From positions 372,001 to 436,000 of the forward strand of contig NZ_JACTAH010000001.1 of NCBI RefSeq assembly GCF_014489115.1: DNA of 64,000 nt, given 5' to 3'. The notes under the pieces were generated by a model. It saw only the letters and a list, made by a program, of their open reading frames with translations, made no database searches and had not been told where the DNA came from. A program made the position numbers and the translations under genes. The stretch's first letter is position 1. Every line of letters starts with the position of its first letter. Source of the stretch: Thauera sedimentorum. Lineage in GTDB: Bacteria; Pseudomonadota; Gammaproteobacteria; Burkholderiales; Rhodocyclaceae. Of this stretch, positions 16,706 through 25,609 are shown piece by piece.

Positions 16706-16716
16706 CATCGTTTCGC
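16690..16716. promoter_or_regulatory. Candidate operator over the aceE -35 box
   Basis: An inverted repeat CGATG-TGCAA-CATCG (16696-16710) covers the -35 box. Two direct copies of GTTTCGC start at 16690 and 16710, 20 bp apart, and a TTGCAA follows at 16719-16724. The arrangement suggests a protein bound on one face of the helix. The cognate regulator is unknown; the sequence is not the classical PdhR box. Confidence 0.5.
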
Positions 16717-16880
16717 CTGTTGCAATGAAGCCGACGGCGGCGCTCGTTCGGCCCGGATGCAACAACGCCCGCCGGATGCTGGTCTGCAGCGGGGCGGGCG
16801 TTGTCGGGCGCGGAGGCGGAACTGCCGGTGGAGCAGGTCGCAGCGGGCGTGTGTAGCGGGCGAAACGTGGGGGAAAAAAA

Positions 16881-16924
16881 TCGGCCGGGAGATGAGGGAG
16901 GGAGGGAGAGATTCTCCCGGCCGA
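16881..16924 (-). terminator. Intrinsic terminator of the binding-protein gene
   Basis: TCGGCCGGGAGA pairs perfectly with TCTCCCGGCCGA over 12 bp. On the minus strand the stem is followed by seven T residues, a textbook intrinsic terminator 28 bases past the stop of the 16953-18164 gene. Confidence 0.88.
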
Positions 16925-16952
16925 TCGGGAAAGCGGATGTCGGGTTGCGGCT

Positions 16953-18164
16953 TCATTGCCGGACTGCCCGTTGACGGTCTTCGTCTCTTGCAAAGACCAC
17001 CTGTCCGTTGCGCACCTCGCCCATCGAGATGTCACGGGTATCGGTGATCGTCTCGTGGCTGGTCCGGGAAAAGGGACGATCATACGTCATGATCACGCCC
17101 TCGACCCGGGTGCGCAGGTCTTCGAGTGCCTCACGGATGCGGTCTCCGTCGGTGCTGCCTGCCTGCTCGATGGCGGCGGCGAGGAGCAAGGCCGAATCAT
17201 ACCCCTGCGCGGCGGCCGGTGGCACCGGAATGCGTTCCGTTCCCGTTTTCTCCTTCCAGGCGGCGAGAAAGCTCGCGCGCCGTTCGGTGGTGGGTTCCTG
17301 GATGAAGGTCTGCGGCATGCGCGCGCCTTCGGCGTTGGGCCCGGCGTTGTCGATGAAGTTGGACATGGCCAGCGTCCAGCTGCCGATCAGCGGCGCCTTC
17401 CAGCCCATGCGCGCCATGCCGTTGGCGATCTGCGCAAGCTCCGGGCCGATGCCGTAGGTGAGGATGGCCTGGGCGCCGGCCGCGCGTGCGCGGCGCAAGG
17501 GGGTGAGCATGTCGGCCTGGCGCAGCTGGAAGCGCTCCACCGCCACCGGATGGATGTCGCGCTCGACCAGCGCACGCTCCAGGTCCTCGCGGCCGAGCTG
17601 GCCGTAGTTGGTGGCGTCGTGGAAGATGGCCACGCGGCGCAGGCCGCGGCGCTCCACCGCTTCCTCGACGATCATCGCCGCCTGCAGGGTGTCGTTGGCC
17701 GATACGCGGAAGACGAAGTTCTCCGGGTGCTGGGGCGGCAGGAACTGCTTGGTGATCAGCGAGCCGGTGGCCACCGAGGTGATCACCGGGATGCGTGCCT
17801 GCTGGTAGAAGCGCTGGCTGGCGAGCGCCACGCCGGTGTTGACGATGCCCAGGCCGGCCACCACGCCTTCCTTGATCAGCTCCTGCACCACCTGGGCACC
17901 ACGCTCGTTGCGCGCCTCGTCGTCACGTTCGACGAGCTCGATCGGACGGCCGAGCACGCCGCCGCCGGCGTTGATCTCGGCTGCGGCGATGCGGATGCCT
18001 TCGCGCATCGAGATCCCCATCGGGCTGGAGCCGCCGGTGAACGGTCCGGATACGCCGATGCGGACAGGCTCCACCGCCACGGCCTGCGCCGATGCCAGCA
18101 CCAGTGCCGCCAGCAGCGGCCCGCAGGCACGGCGCAGCAGTCGAAGCGGAGCTCTTGGGAACAT
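16953..18164 (-). CDS. Branched-chain-amino-acid-type periplasmic binding protein
   Basis: 403 residues: a signal peptide (MFPRAPLRLLRRACGPLLAALVLASAQA region, about 1-28) and a Peripla_BP_6/LivJ-like fold with the opening VRIGVSGPFTGGSSPMGISM and AAAEINAGGGVLGRPI. Such proteins bind small ligands in the periplasm for ABC import or for a receptor. No permease or ATPase genes are nearby. Instead the gene stands back to back with a sensor kinase that has a periplasmic domain, so it may be the kinase's ligand-binding partner, as TorT is for TorS. That role is inference. It ends at a strong terminator. Confidence 0.85.
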   Translation of the reverse strand: MFPRAPLRLLRRACGPLLAALVLASAQAVAVEPVRIGVSGPFTGGSSPMGISMREGIRIAAAEINAGGGVLGRPIELVERDDEARNERGAQVVQELIKEGVVAGLGIVNTGVALASQRFYQQARIPVITSVATGSLITKQFLPPQHPENFVFRVSANDTLQAAMIVEEAVERRGLRRVAIFHDATNYGQLGREDLERALVERDIHPVAVERFQLRQADMLTPLRRARAAGAQAILTYGIGPELAQIANGMARMGWKAPLIGSWTLAMSNFIDNAGPNAEGARMPQTFIQEPTTERRASFLAAWKEKTGTERIPVPPAAAQGYDSALLLAAAIEQAGSTDGDRIREALEDLRTRVEGVIMTYDRPFSRTSHETITDTRDISMGEVRNGQVVFARDEDRQRAVRQ

Positions 18165-18359
18165 GGCCGGACTGTAAGCCGGCCGGTCGCGGGGCTGAAT
18201 TGGCGAAAACCCCAAGCGCCTGCCGCGACCCTGTCCGCGGTAAGGGAAAGACCGAATGTCGGCCCGCGCGCAGCGCGGCAAGAATGGCGCACTGAATGCC
18301 ACCGGCACGGACCACCCGCCGCCTGTGCGCACCGCAAACCGCGACCGACCCTTCATTCC

Positions 18360-21071
18360 ATGTCCGATTCCGCCGACCGCGGTCAATTTGCTCCCACCCG
18401 CTGGTACTGGACCGCGCCCTATGTGGCGGTGGTGCTGTTCGCCGTCGCCATGCTCGCGCTGGTGTGGCTGCTGCAGGAGCGCGAGGTGGCCGCGCAGCGC
18501 AGCGCGGTGGCGCGCGACGTGCAATGGGCCGAGCAGACCCTGCGCCTGCACATGCAGGGCACCGAGGAATTCCTCGGCCAGCTCGCGCGCGACCTCGCCG
18601 CCGGGGCGCTCGATCCGGACGCCTTCCAGCTGCGCGCCAACCAGCACATCGCCAACAACAGCGAACTGGTGAACGTGGTGTGGGTGGGCACCGACGAACT
18701 GGTGCGCTGGTCGGCGCCCTTCGATACCACGGAATGGCTGGCCGGCGACGCGCTCTCCGGGCCGCAGCTGGAACCCTACGAGCGGGCCCGCGACCAGGGT
18801 GGGCCGAGCTACGGCCTTCCCTATGTCAATCCGCGCAGCAATGCGGTGATCGAGGTCTATGTGCCGGTGCGTCGCGGTCGCGAGTTCCTCGGCGCCATTG
18901 CCGCCGTCTACTCCATCGAGCGCATGGCGCGCCACATGGTCCCCGGCTGGTTTGCCGAGAAGTACCGCCTGGCGCTGGTCAGCCCGCAGGGCGAGACGCT
19001 GGCGGTGAGCTCCGGGGTGAACGAACTGGACGAGAGCGTGTCCTTCGAGATTCCGCTCGATCCGCCGGGCGGCGGCCTGCGTCTGCGCGCCACCGCCTTC
19101 CGCACCGCGGGCCACCTGCCGCAGGCGCTGCCGACCATGATCATCATCGGCCTGTCGGTGTTCGTGCTTTGGAGCCTGTGGCTGCTGCGCACCCATGTGC
19201 TGCGCCGGGTGCAGGTCGAGCGCGAGCGCGACCGCCTGTTCAATCTCTCGCTCGACATGCTCTGCGTGGTCGGCCTCGACGGGCGCTTCCGGCGCTGCAA
19301 TCCGGCCTTCGAGCGCGTCCTGGGCTACCCGCCGGACGAACTGGCCGGCCGTGCGCTGCTCGACCTGGTGCACGCCGAGGACGCCGCCACCACGCTGGAC
19401 CACCTGCGCCTGCTCGAAGGCGGCGAGGCGGTGAGCTTCGAGAACCGCTGCCGCTGCAAGGACGGGCGCTACAAGTGGCTGGTGTGGAGCATCAACCCGG
19501 TGCGCGAGGAGAAGCTGGTGTACGCGGTGGCGCACGACATTACCGGACGCAAGGCGGCCGAGGAGGCGCTGCGCGCCGAGTCCGCCTTCCGCAAGGCGAT
19601 GGAGGAGTCGGTGCTCACCGGCCTGCGCGCCATCGACCTGTCCGGGCGGATCATCTATGTGAACTCGGCCTTCTGCCGCATGGTGGGCTTTTCGCAGGAC
19701 GAGCTGGTCGGCGCCGAGGCGCCTTTCCCCTACTGGCCGGCCGAGGACGTCGACACCTGCCAGCGCAACCTGGAGCTGACCCTGGCCGGCCAGGCGCCCT
19801 CGGGCGGCTTCGAGATGCGCATCAGGCGCAAGAACGGCGAGCGCCTGGACGCGCGCTTCTACCTGTCGCCGCTGATCGACCTGACCGGCAAGCAGACCGG
19901 CTGGATGGCCTCGGTCACCGACATCACCGAACCGAAGCGGGTGCGAGCCGCGCTGGAAGCGGCGCACGAGCGCTTCGAGGCGGTGCTCGACGGCCTGGAT
20001 GCGGCGGTGTTCGTGGCCGATGCGCGCACCGACGAGATCCTCTTCGCCAACCGCGCGTTCAAGAACATCCACGGCTTCGACGCGGTAGGCCGCACGGTGC
20101 GCGGCGTGGCGGTGCCCCAGCCCGAGCGCGGCGACTACCGGGTGGACCCGCGCGGCCTGGCCCTGGTCGACCTGCCGCGCGAGCTGTTCGACGGCGAACT
20201 GCAGCACCCGCTCTCGGGGCGCTGGTATCACGTGCGCGAGCAGGCCACGCGCTGGGTGGACGGCCGGGTGGTGCGCATGGGCATCGCCACCGACATCACC
20301 GACCGCAAGCAGACCGCCGAGGTCTCGCGCCAGCAGGAAGAGCGCCTGCAGCGCACCGGCCGCCTGATCACCATGGGCGAGATGGCCTCCACGCTGGCGC
20401 ATGAACTCAACCAGCCGCTGTCGGCCATCGCCAACTACTGCATGGGCTGCGTGACCCGCATGCAGTCGGGCAACTGGAAGCAGGAGGACCTGCTGGCGGC
20501 GATGCAGAAGGCCAGTTTCCAGGCCGAGCGCGCCGGCAAGATCATCCGTCGGGTGCGCGAGTTCGTGAAGAAGAGCGAGCCGCGGCGCAGCGCGGTGCCG
20601 ATCGGCGAGGTCCTCGACGACGCCATCGGCTTTGCCGAGATTGACGCCCGGCGCATGGGCGTGCGGGTAGAGGAGGAGGTGCCCGAAGGCCTGCCTGCGG
20701 TGTATGCGGACCGCATCATGATCGAGCAGGTGGTGCTCAATCTGGTGAAGAACGGACTGGACGCCATGCACGACAACCCGCCGGAAGACCGGCTGCTGCG
20801 GGTGCGCGCGCGCGCGCTCGGGCCGCTCAGTGTGGAGGTGGCGGTGATCGACCGCGGGCACGGCATCGGCGAGGAAGAGCGCAAGCGCCTGTTCACCCCC
20901 TTCTACACCACCAAGGCCGAGGGCATGGGCATGGGTCTGAACATCTGCCGCTCCATCATCGAGTTCCACGATGGCAGGCTGACGGTTGAATCCAACCCGG
21001 AAGGCGGTACCATCTTCTCCTTCACATTGCCCACGGAGGCTGCGAGTGAGCGTCTTGCCCGCCGAGCCTGA
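18360..21071 (+). CDS. Membrane-bound triple-PAS sensor histidine kinase
   Basis: 903 residues. TM1 (about 20-40) and TM2 (about 260-280) enclose a periplasmic or extracytoplasmic sensor domain. Three PAS units follow (roughly 297-420, 423-540, 545-655), the middle ones ending in typical PAC strands (VAHDITGRK, SVTDITEPK, IATDITDRK). The phospho-acceptor H681 is in the H-box LAHELNQPL, the ATP domain has NLVKNGLDAM, DRGHGIG and GMGMGLNI. This H-box type belongs to FixL/TodS-like kinases that pair with FixJ-class regulators, exactly what follows. No ribosome site is obvious before the ATG at 18360. Signal unknown. Confidence 0.9.
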   Translation: MSDSADRGQFAPTRWYWTAPYVAVVLFAVAMLALVWLLQEREVAAQRSAVARDVQWAEQTLRLHMQGTEEFLGQLARDLAAGALDPDAFQLRANQHIANNSELVNVVWVGTDELVRWSAPFDTTEWLAGDALSGPQLEPYERARDQGGPSYGLPYVNPRSNAVIEVYVPVRRGREFLGAIAAVYSIERMARHMVPGWFAEKYRLALVSPQGETLAVSSGVNELDESVSFEIPLDPPGGGLRLRATAFRTAGHLPQALPTMIIIGLSVFVLWSLWLLRTHVLRRVQVERERDRLFNLSLDMLCVVGLDGRFRRCNPAFERVLGYPPDELAGRALLDLVHAEDAATTLDHLRLLEGGEAVSFENRCRCKDGRYKWLVWSINPVREEKLVYAVAHDITGRKAAEEALRAESAFRKAMEESVLTGLRAIDLSGRIIYVNSAFCRMVGFSQDELVGAEAPFPYWPAEDVDTCQRNLELTLAGQAPSGGFEMRIRRKNGERLDARFYLSPLIDLTGKQTGWMASVTDITEPKRVRAALEAAHERFEAVLDGLDAAVFVADARTDEILFANRAFKNIHGFDAVGRTVRGVAVPQPERGDYRVDPRGLALVDLPRELFDGELQHPLSGRWYHVREQATRWVDGRVVRMGIATDITDRKQTAEVSRQQEERLQRTGRLITMGEMASTLAHELNQPLSAIANYCMGCVTRMQSGNWKQEDLLAAMQKASFQAERAGKIIRRVREFVKKSEPRRSAVPIGEVLDDAIGFAEIDARRMGVRVEEEVPEGLPAVYADRIMIEQVVLNLVKNGLDAMHDNPPEDRLLRVRARALGPLSVEVAVIDRGHGIGEEERKRLFTPFYTTKAEGMGMGLNICRSIIEFHDGRLTVESNPEGGTIFSFTLPTEAASERLARRA

Positions 21072-21681
21072 CCAGACCATCTACATCATCGACGACGACG
21101 AGGCCCTGCGCGACTCGCTCGTCTGGCTGCTGGAGTCCAGCGGCTACCAGGTGCTGGCCCACGAATCCGCCGAAGCCTTCCTCGCCGTCTACAACGAACA
21201 CCTCACCGGCTGCCTGGTGCTGGACGTGCGCATGCCCGGCATGAGCGGGCTGGAACTGTTCGAGGAACTCGGCCGCCGGCGCTGCACCTTGCCGGTGATC
21301 TTCATCACCGGTCACGGCGACGTGCCGATGGCGGTGTCCGCGCTCAAGAAGGGCGCGGTGGACTTCATCGAAAAGCCCTTCTCCGACCGCGACATGCTCG
21401 GCCTGATCGAGCAGTGCCTGGCCACCGAGCGCGAGAACCGCTCCAAGCGCCGCCAGGAGGCCGACACCGCACGCCGCCTGGAGCAGCTCACCCAGCGCGA
21501 ACGCGAGGTGCTGGACCTGATCATCGTCGGCAAGCTCAACAAGCAGATCGCCGACGTGCTCGGCATCAGCATCAAGACCGTCGAGGTGCACCGCGCCCGG
21601 GTCATGGAGAAGATGGGCGCGCATTCGCTGGCCGAACTGGTCCAGCACGTGGTCAGCGCCGAGCCCGCTCCGCCGCGCTGA
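21046..21681 (+). CDS. FixJ/NarL-class response regulator
   Basis: 211 residues from a GTG start with GGAGG seven bases upstream; the start lies inside the kinase gene, so the two overlap by 26 bases and are translationally coupled. The receiver domain has the acidic triad DDD near residue 16, phospho-acceptor D60 in LVLDVRMPG and the conserved Lys in FIEKPF. A LuxR-type helix-turn-helix ends the protein (LTQREREVLDLIIVGKLNKQ, then IKTVEVHRARVMEKM). It is the cognate partner of the preceding kinase. Targets may include the divergent binding-protein gene or the nearby aceE operon; neither is shown. Confidence 0.94.
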   Translation: MSVLPAEPDQTIYIIDDDEALRDSLVWLLESSGYQVLAHESAEAFLAVYNEHLTGCLVLDVRMPGMSGLELFEELGRRRCTLPVIFITGHGDVPMAVSALKKGAVDFIEKPFSDRDMLGLIEQCLATERENRSKRRQEADTARRLEQLTQREREVLDLIIVGKLNKQIADVLGISIKTVEVHRARVMEKMGAHSLAELVQHVVSAEPAPPR

Positions 21682-21724
21682 GCACGCAGGCCGCGGCCGC
21701 GCGGACCGCGCCCTTTCATCCGCC

Positions 21725-21758
21725 CGCCGCCCGCAGCGCCACTGCCGGCGGCGTTTTT
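21725..21758 (+). terminator. Intrinsic terminator after the two-component operon
   Basis: A two-part stem, CGCCGCC/GGCGGCG closing over GCAG/CTGC with a 5-base loop, is followed directly by TTTTT. It lies 44 bases past the response-regulator stop. Confidence 0.85.
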
Positions 21759-21817
21759 CCTGGCGGTAACGGCGTTCCGCATCGTGGTACGCCGTTCTTG
21801 TGGTGTAATCGGCAACG

Positions 21818-23566
21818 ATGACCTCGATCAACGCTTTCCTCCTGCTAGGTGGTGTGCTGCTGTTCGTCAGCGTGCTGGCCAGCACGCTCTCCGCACGCCT
21901 CGGTTTGCCGCTGCTGCTGCTGTTCCTGTTTGTCGGCATGCTGGCCGGCGAGGATGGCATCGGCGGCATCGCCTTCCACGATTTCTCCACCGCCATGCTG
22001 GTCGGCCAGCTTGCGCTGGCGGTCATCCTGCTCGACGGCGGCCTGCGCACCCGCATCGAAACCTTCCGGGTGGCGCTGTGGCCGGCCGCGGTGCTCGCCA
22101 CCTGGGGGGTGATCGGCACCGCCTTGCTGCTTGGGCTGTTCGCCACCTGGCTGCTGGATGTGCACTGGAGCCTGGCCCTGCTGCTCGCCGCCATCGTCGG
22201 CTCCACCGATGCCGCGGCGGTGTTCTCGCTGTTGCGCAACAGCGGCGTGCGGCTCAACGACCGGGTCAAGGCCACGCTGGAGATCGAGTCCGGCGCCAAC
22301 GATCCGATGGCCATCCTGCTGGTCACCGTCATGGTGGAAGTGTTGCTGCAGCCCGAAGCGGCCAGCGGCTGGCGCTTCGCCTTCCTGCTGGTCACGCAGA
22401 TGGGGCTGGGGGCGCTCGCCGGGGTGGCCGGCGGCTGGGTGCTGGCGCGGCTGCTCGCCCGCCTGCGGCTGGCCGAAGGTCTGTATGCGCTGCTCATCGT
22501 CTCCGGCGGCCTGATGATCTTCTCCGCCACCAACGCCATCAACGGCAGCGGCTTCCTGGCCATCTACCTTGCCGGCCTGGTGGTCGGCAACAAGCGCTGC
22601 CACGCCACCGAGCATGTGCTGCGGGTGATGGACGGCCTGGCCTGGCTGGCCCAGGCGGGGATGTTCCTGATCCTCGGCCTGCTGGTGACCCCTTCGCACC
22701 TGCTGGATAACGCCGGCTACGCGCTGGGCATGGCCCTGTTCCTGATGCTGGTCGCCCGCCCGCTGGCGGTGTGGTCGGGCCTGCTGCCCTTCCACTTCGC
22801 GCGCAACGAGGTGGCCTATATCTCCTGGGTGGGCCTGCGCGGCGCGGTGCCCATCGTGCTGGCCATCTACCCGGTGATGATGGGGGTGCCCAACTCCATC
22901 CTGCTGTTCGACGTGGCCTTCGCGGTGGTGCTGGTGTCGCTGCTGGTGCAGGGGGCTACGGTGCCGATGGCCGCCCGGCTGTTCCGCGTGGTGGTGCCGC
23001 CGCGCGACGAGCCGGTGGACCGCCTCGAAGTGTGGGTGGGCGAGACCGCAGCGCTGGACCTGCTGGAATACCGCGTGGCCGCCGGCTCGCGCGCGGAGGG
23101 GCGGCATCCCGACGATCTGCTGGACGAGGAAGGCAGCGACGCAGTGCGCTGCGTGGCCGTGGTGCGGCGCGGCAACCTCCTGCGTACCACCTCCGGCACG
23201 CGGCTCGCGCAGGGCGATTCGGTGTGGCTGGCCGCGCCCGACGAACTGGCCGAGCGCCTTGCCAAGGCCTTCGCTGCCGGCGGCGCGGGCAACGAACTGA
23301 CCGCGCACGCCGGCTTCTTCGGCGAGTTCGTGGTCGATCCGCACTGCCCGGCGGGGGAGTTGGCCGCGGCCTACGGCTTCGAGTTGCAGGAGGACGAGGT
23401 CGAACTGCCGCTGGCCGTGATGTTCCGCCGCCGCCTGGCCCGTCCGCCGGTGGTGGGCGACAAGGTCAGCATTGGCGCCTTCGTGCTCACGGTCAAGGAG
23501 ATGGACCACGCCGGGCACGTCACCCAGATGGGCCTCAAGTGCCCCTCGCTGCCGCGGCTGTTCTGA
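21818..23566 (+). CDS. nhaP2: K+/H+ antiporter of the NhaP2/CvrA type
   Basis: 582 residues: 12 or more hydrophobic helices over the first ~390 residues (CPA1 Na+/H+ exchanger domain), then a cytoplasmic TrkA-C domain (about 405-490, with LEYRVAAGSRAEGRHPDDL) and a CorC/HlyC-type C-terminal domain (about 500-580). The transport region shows GSTDAAAVFSLLR and ESGANDPMAILL, the paired motifs of this family. The domain order matches CvrA/NhaP2 antiporters, which export K+ for protons and guard cytoplasmic K+ and volume. It stands alone between terminator and iorAB and has its own ATG at 21818. Confidence 0.92.
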   Translation: MTSINAFLLLGGVLLFVSVLASTLSARLGLPLLLLFLFVGMLAGEDGIGGIAFHDFSTAMLVGQLALAVILLDGGLRTRIETFRVALWPAAVLATWGVIGTALLLGLFATWLLDVHWSLALLLAAIVGSTDAAAVFSLLRNSGVRLNDRVKATLEIESGANDPMAILLVTVMVEVLLQPEAASGWRFAFLLVTQMGLGALAGVAGGWVLARLLARLRLAEGLYALLIVSGGLMIFSATNAINGSGFLAIYLAGLVVGNKRCHATEHVLRVMDGLAWLAQAGMFLILGLLVTPSHLLDNAGYALGMALFLMLVARPLAVWSGLLPFHFARNEVAYISWVGLRGAVPIVLAIYPVMMGVPNSILLFDVAFAVVLVSLLVQGATVPMAARLFRVVVPPRDEPVDRLEVWVGETAALDLLEYRVAAGSRAEGRHPDDLLDEEGSDAVRCVAVVRRGNLLRTTSGTRLAQGDSVWLAAPDELAERLAKAFAAGGAGNELTAHAGFFGEFVVDPHCPAGELAAAYGFELQEDEVELPLAVMFRRRLARPPVVGDKVSIGAFVLTVKEMDHAGHVTQMGLKCPSLPRLF

Positions 23567-23652
23567 GCTTCGACCGGTAGGCCGCGGTCGCCCGCGTGGC
23601 CGGGCCACAACAGATATTTCCCATGGATGGAAAAGGGTCAATCGTCCGGGCG

Positions 23653-23666
23653 TTGACCTCGATCAA
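23653..23666. promoter_or_regulatory. Candidate FNR/Anr box upstream of iorA
   Basis: TTGACCTCGATCAA differs by one base from the FNR consensus TTGAT-N4-ATCAA. A -10-like TAAGTT is at 23689-23694, giving a start near 23701 and placing the box at about -41.5, the usual position for class II activation. This would make iorAB oxygen-controlled. It is inference from spacing and sequence. Confidence 0.5.
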
Positions 23667-23730
23667 GCGCGTATCTTTGACCGACCGGTAAGTTTGCTCT
23701 CTTTGCCTGCACGAATCGGGGAGTCCGTCC

Positions 23731-25596
23731 ATGGGAGCACCTTTGCCCGCACCGGCCGCCAGCCGGCTGTTCCTTTCGGGTAACGAAGCGGTCGCACGCG
23801 CGGTTTGGGAGACCGGCTGCAAGGTCGCCGCCGCCTATCCGGGCACGCCGTCCACCGAGATCCTGGAAGAGCTCGCGCACTACCCGGACCTGTACGCCGA
23901 ATGGTCGGTGAACGAGAAGGTCTCGCTGGAAGTGGCGCTGGGCGCCTCGATGATGGGCGCGCGCGCTTTCTGCGCGATGAAGCACGTCGGCCTCAACGTG
24001 GCCTCCGACGCGCTGATGACCATGACCGTGACCGGCACCGAAGGCGGGCTGGTGATCGCCGTGGCCGACGACGTGGGCATGTCCTCCTCGCAGAACGAGC
24101 AGGATTCGCGCTTCTGGGGCCGCTTCGCCCACCTGCCGGTGCTGGAGCCGGCCGACGCGCAGGAGGCCTACGCGATGACCAAGGCGGCCTTCGAGCTGGC
24201 CGAGCGCCACCGCTGCCCGGTGATCCTGCGTCTCACCACCCGCATCTGCCACGTCAAGGGCCGTGTCGAGGTGGGCGAGCGGGTCGCCGTGGAGCCGGCC
24301 GGCTTCACCAAGGACCCGCGCCGCTGGGTGATGGTACCGGGCAACGCCAAGCCGCGCCTGCCGCTGATGTTCGAACGCGAGGCGGCGCTGGCGGCCGAAG
24401 CCGAAACCTCCGACCTGAACCCGCTGTTCGATGGCAGCGACCTTTCCGTCGGCTTCGTCGCCTCCGGTCCGGCCTTCATGCATGTGCGCGAAGCCTTCCC
24501 GGATGCGCCGCTGCTCAAGCTCGGCCTGTCCTGTCCGTTGCCGCTGCACAAGATCCGCGCGCTCGCCGGACGGGTGCAGCACCTGGTGGTGGTGGAGGAG
24601 ACCGAGCCGCTGGTCGAATCCGAACTCAAGGCCGCCGGCATCCCCTGCCACGGCAAGGACATCCTGCCGCGCCTGGGCGAACTCGCCCCCGACGTGCTGC
24701 GCCCGGCGGTCGCCCGCCTGTTCGGCGGCGCGGCCCCGGCCCCGGCGCATGTGCCGGCGCAGCAGGTCTTCCCGCGTCCGCCGACCATGTGCGTGGCCTG
24801 TCCGCACCTGGGCGTGTATTACACGCTGTCGCAGATGCGCAACCTCATCATCTCCGGCGACATCGGCTGCTACACCCTGGGCGCCGGCCATCCGTGGAAC
24901 GCGCTGGATACCTGCATCTCCATGGGCGCCTCGATGGGCATGGCGCTGGGCATGGACAAGGGCAGGGGGGCGGCCGACGCCAACAAGAAGGTGGTCGCGG
25001 TGATCGGCGACTCCACCTTCCTGCACATGGGCATGCAGGGCCTGCTCGACATCACCTACAACCGCGGCAACGTCACCATCCTGCTGCTCGACAACCGCGC
25101 GGTGGGCATGACCGGCGGGCAGGACAACCCGGGCACCGGGCGCGACCTGCACGGCGAGGAAGCCCAGCGGGTGGATTTCGCCAAGCTGTGCGAGGCCCTG
25201 GGAGTGAAGCGCGAGCGTATCCGCGTGGTCGATCCCTACCAGCTGCCGGTGCTGTTCAAGGCGCTGCGCGAGGAGACCAAGGTCGAGGAGCCCTCGGTGA
25301 TCATCACCGACCGTCCCTGCGTGCTGATCGACCACTACCAACCCACCAAGCCCTACCTGGTGGTCGACGAGCGCTGCACCGGTTGTGGCAACTGCGTGGA
25401 TGTGGGCTGTCCGGCCATCCACGTCACCCGGCGCGAGACCGAAGTGAAACCGTCCGGCAAGGAAGTGGAGCTGTCCTTCGTGCGCATCGAAACCTCCGCC
25501 TGTACCGGCTGCGGCCTGTGCGTGCAGCCTTGCGCGCCGGAGGCCATCGTGCACGCCGATCCCGTGCATCCGATCCAGTTCCTGCGCAAGCAATGA
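23731..25596 (+). CDS. iorA: Indolepyruvate ferredoxin oxidoreductase, alpha subunit
   Basis: 621 residues, the normal size. It converts aryl pyruvates (indole-, phenylpyruvate) to aryl-acetyl-CoA with CoA and ferredoxin. In order: a pyruvate-ferredoxin-type N-terminal domain (GTPSTEILEELAHYPDL, SVNEKVSLEVALGASMMGAR), a ThDP-binding domain (CPHLGVYYTL..., VIGDSTFLHMGMQG...LLDNRAVGMTGGQ), and a C-terminal double 4Fe-4S ferredoxin domain with CTGCGNCVDVGCP (about 549) and CTGCGLCVQPC (about 592). It forms a unit with iorB 13 bp downstream. In denitrifying Rhodocyclales this enzyme serves anaerobic phenylalanine/tryptophan breakdown, in line with the FNR-like box upstream. Confidence 0.95.
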   Translation: MGAPLPAPAASRLFLSGNEAVARAVWETGCKVAAAYPGTPSTEILEELAHYPDLYAEWSVNEKVSLEVALGASMMGARAFCAMKHVGLNVASDALMTMTVTGTEGGLVIAVADDVGMSSSQNEQDSRFWGRFAHLPVLEPADAQEAYAMTKAAFELAERHRCPVILRLTTRICHVKGRVEVGERVAVEPAGFTKDPRRWVMVPGNAKPRLPLMFEREAALAAEAETSDLNPLFDGSDLSVGFVASGPAFMHVREAFPDAPLLKLGLSCPLPLHKIRALAGRVQHLVVVEETEPLVESELKAAGIPCHGKDILPRLGELAPDVLRPAVARLFGGAAPAPAHVPAQQVFPRPPTMCVACPHLGVYYTLSQMRNLIISGDIGCYTLGAGHPWNALDTCISMGASMGMALGMDKGRGAADANKKVVAVIGDSTFLHMGMQGLLDITYNRGNVTILLLDNRAVGMTGGQDNPGTGRDLHGEEAQRVDFAKLCEALGVKRERIRVVDPYQLPVLFKALREETKVEEPSVIITDRPCVLIDHYQPTKPYLVVDERCTGCGNCVDVGCPAIHVTRRETEVKPSGKEVELSFVRIETSACTGCGLCVQPCAPEAIVHADPVHPIQFLRKQ

Positions 25597-25609
25597 GAAT
25601 GGGGCCAGC

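Noticed and set aside
13314-16856. A 1180-codon open frame on the plus strand, antisense to aceE
   Set aside because: It mirrors aceE codons in a GC-rich genome, is His/Val/Ala/Leu-rich and matches no fold. The minus-strand aceE is certain.
16953-21080. A 1375-codon minus-strand frame across the sensor kinase
   Set aside because: Only its last 403 codons (16953-18164) are a real gene; the rest is the complement of the plus-strand kinase.
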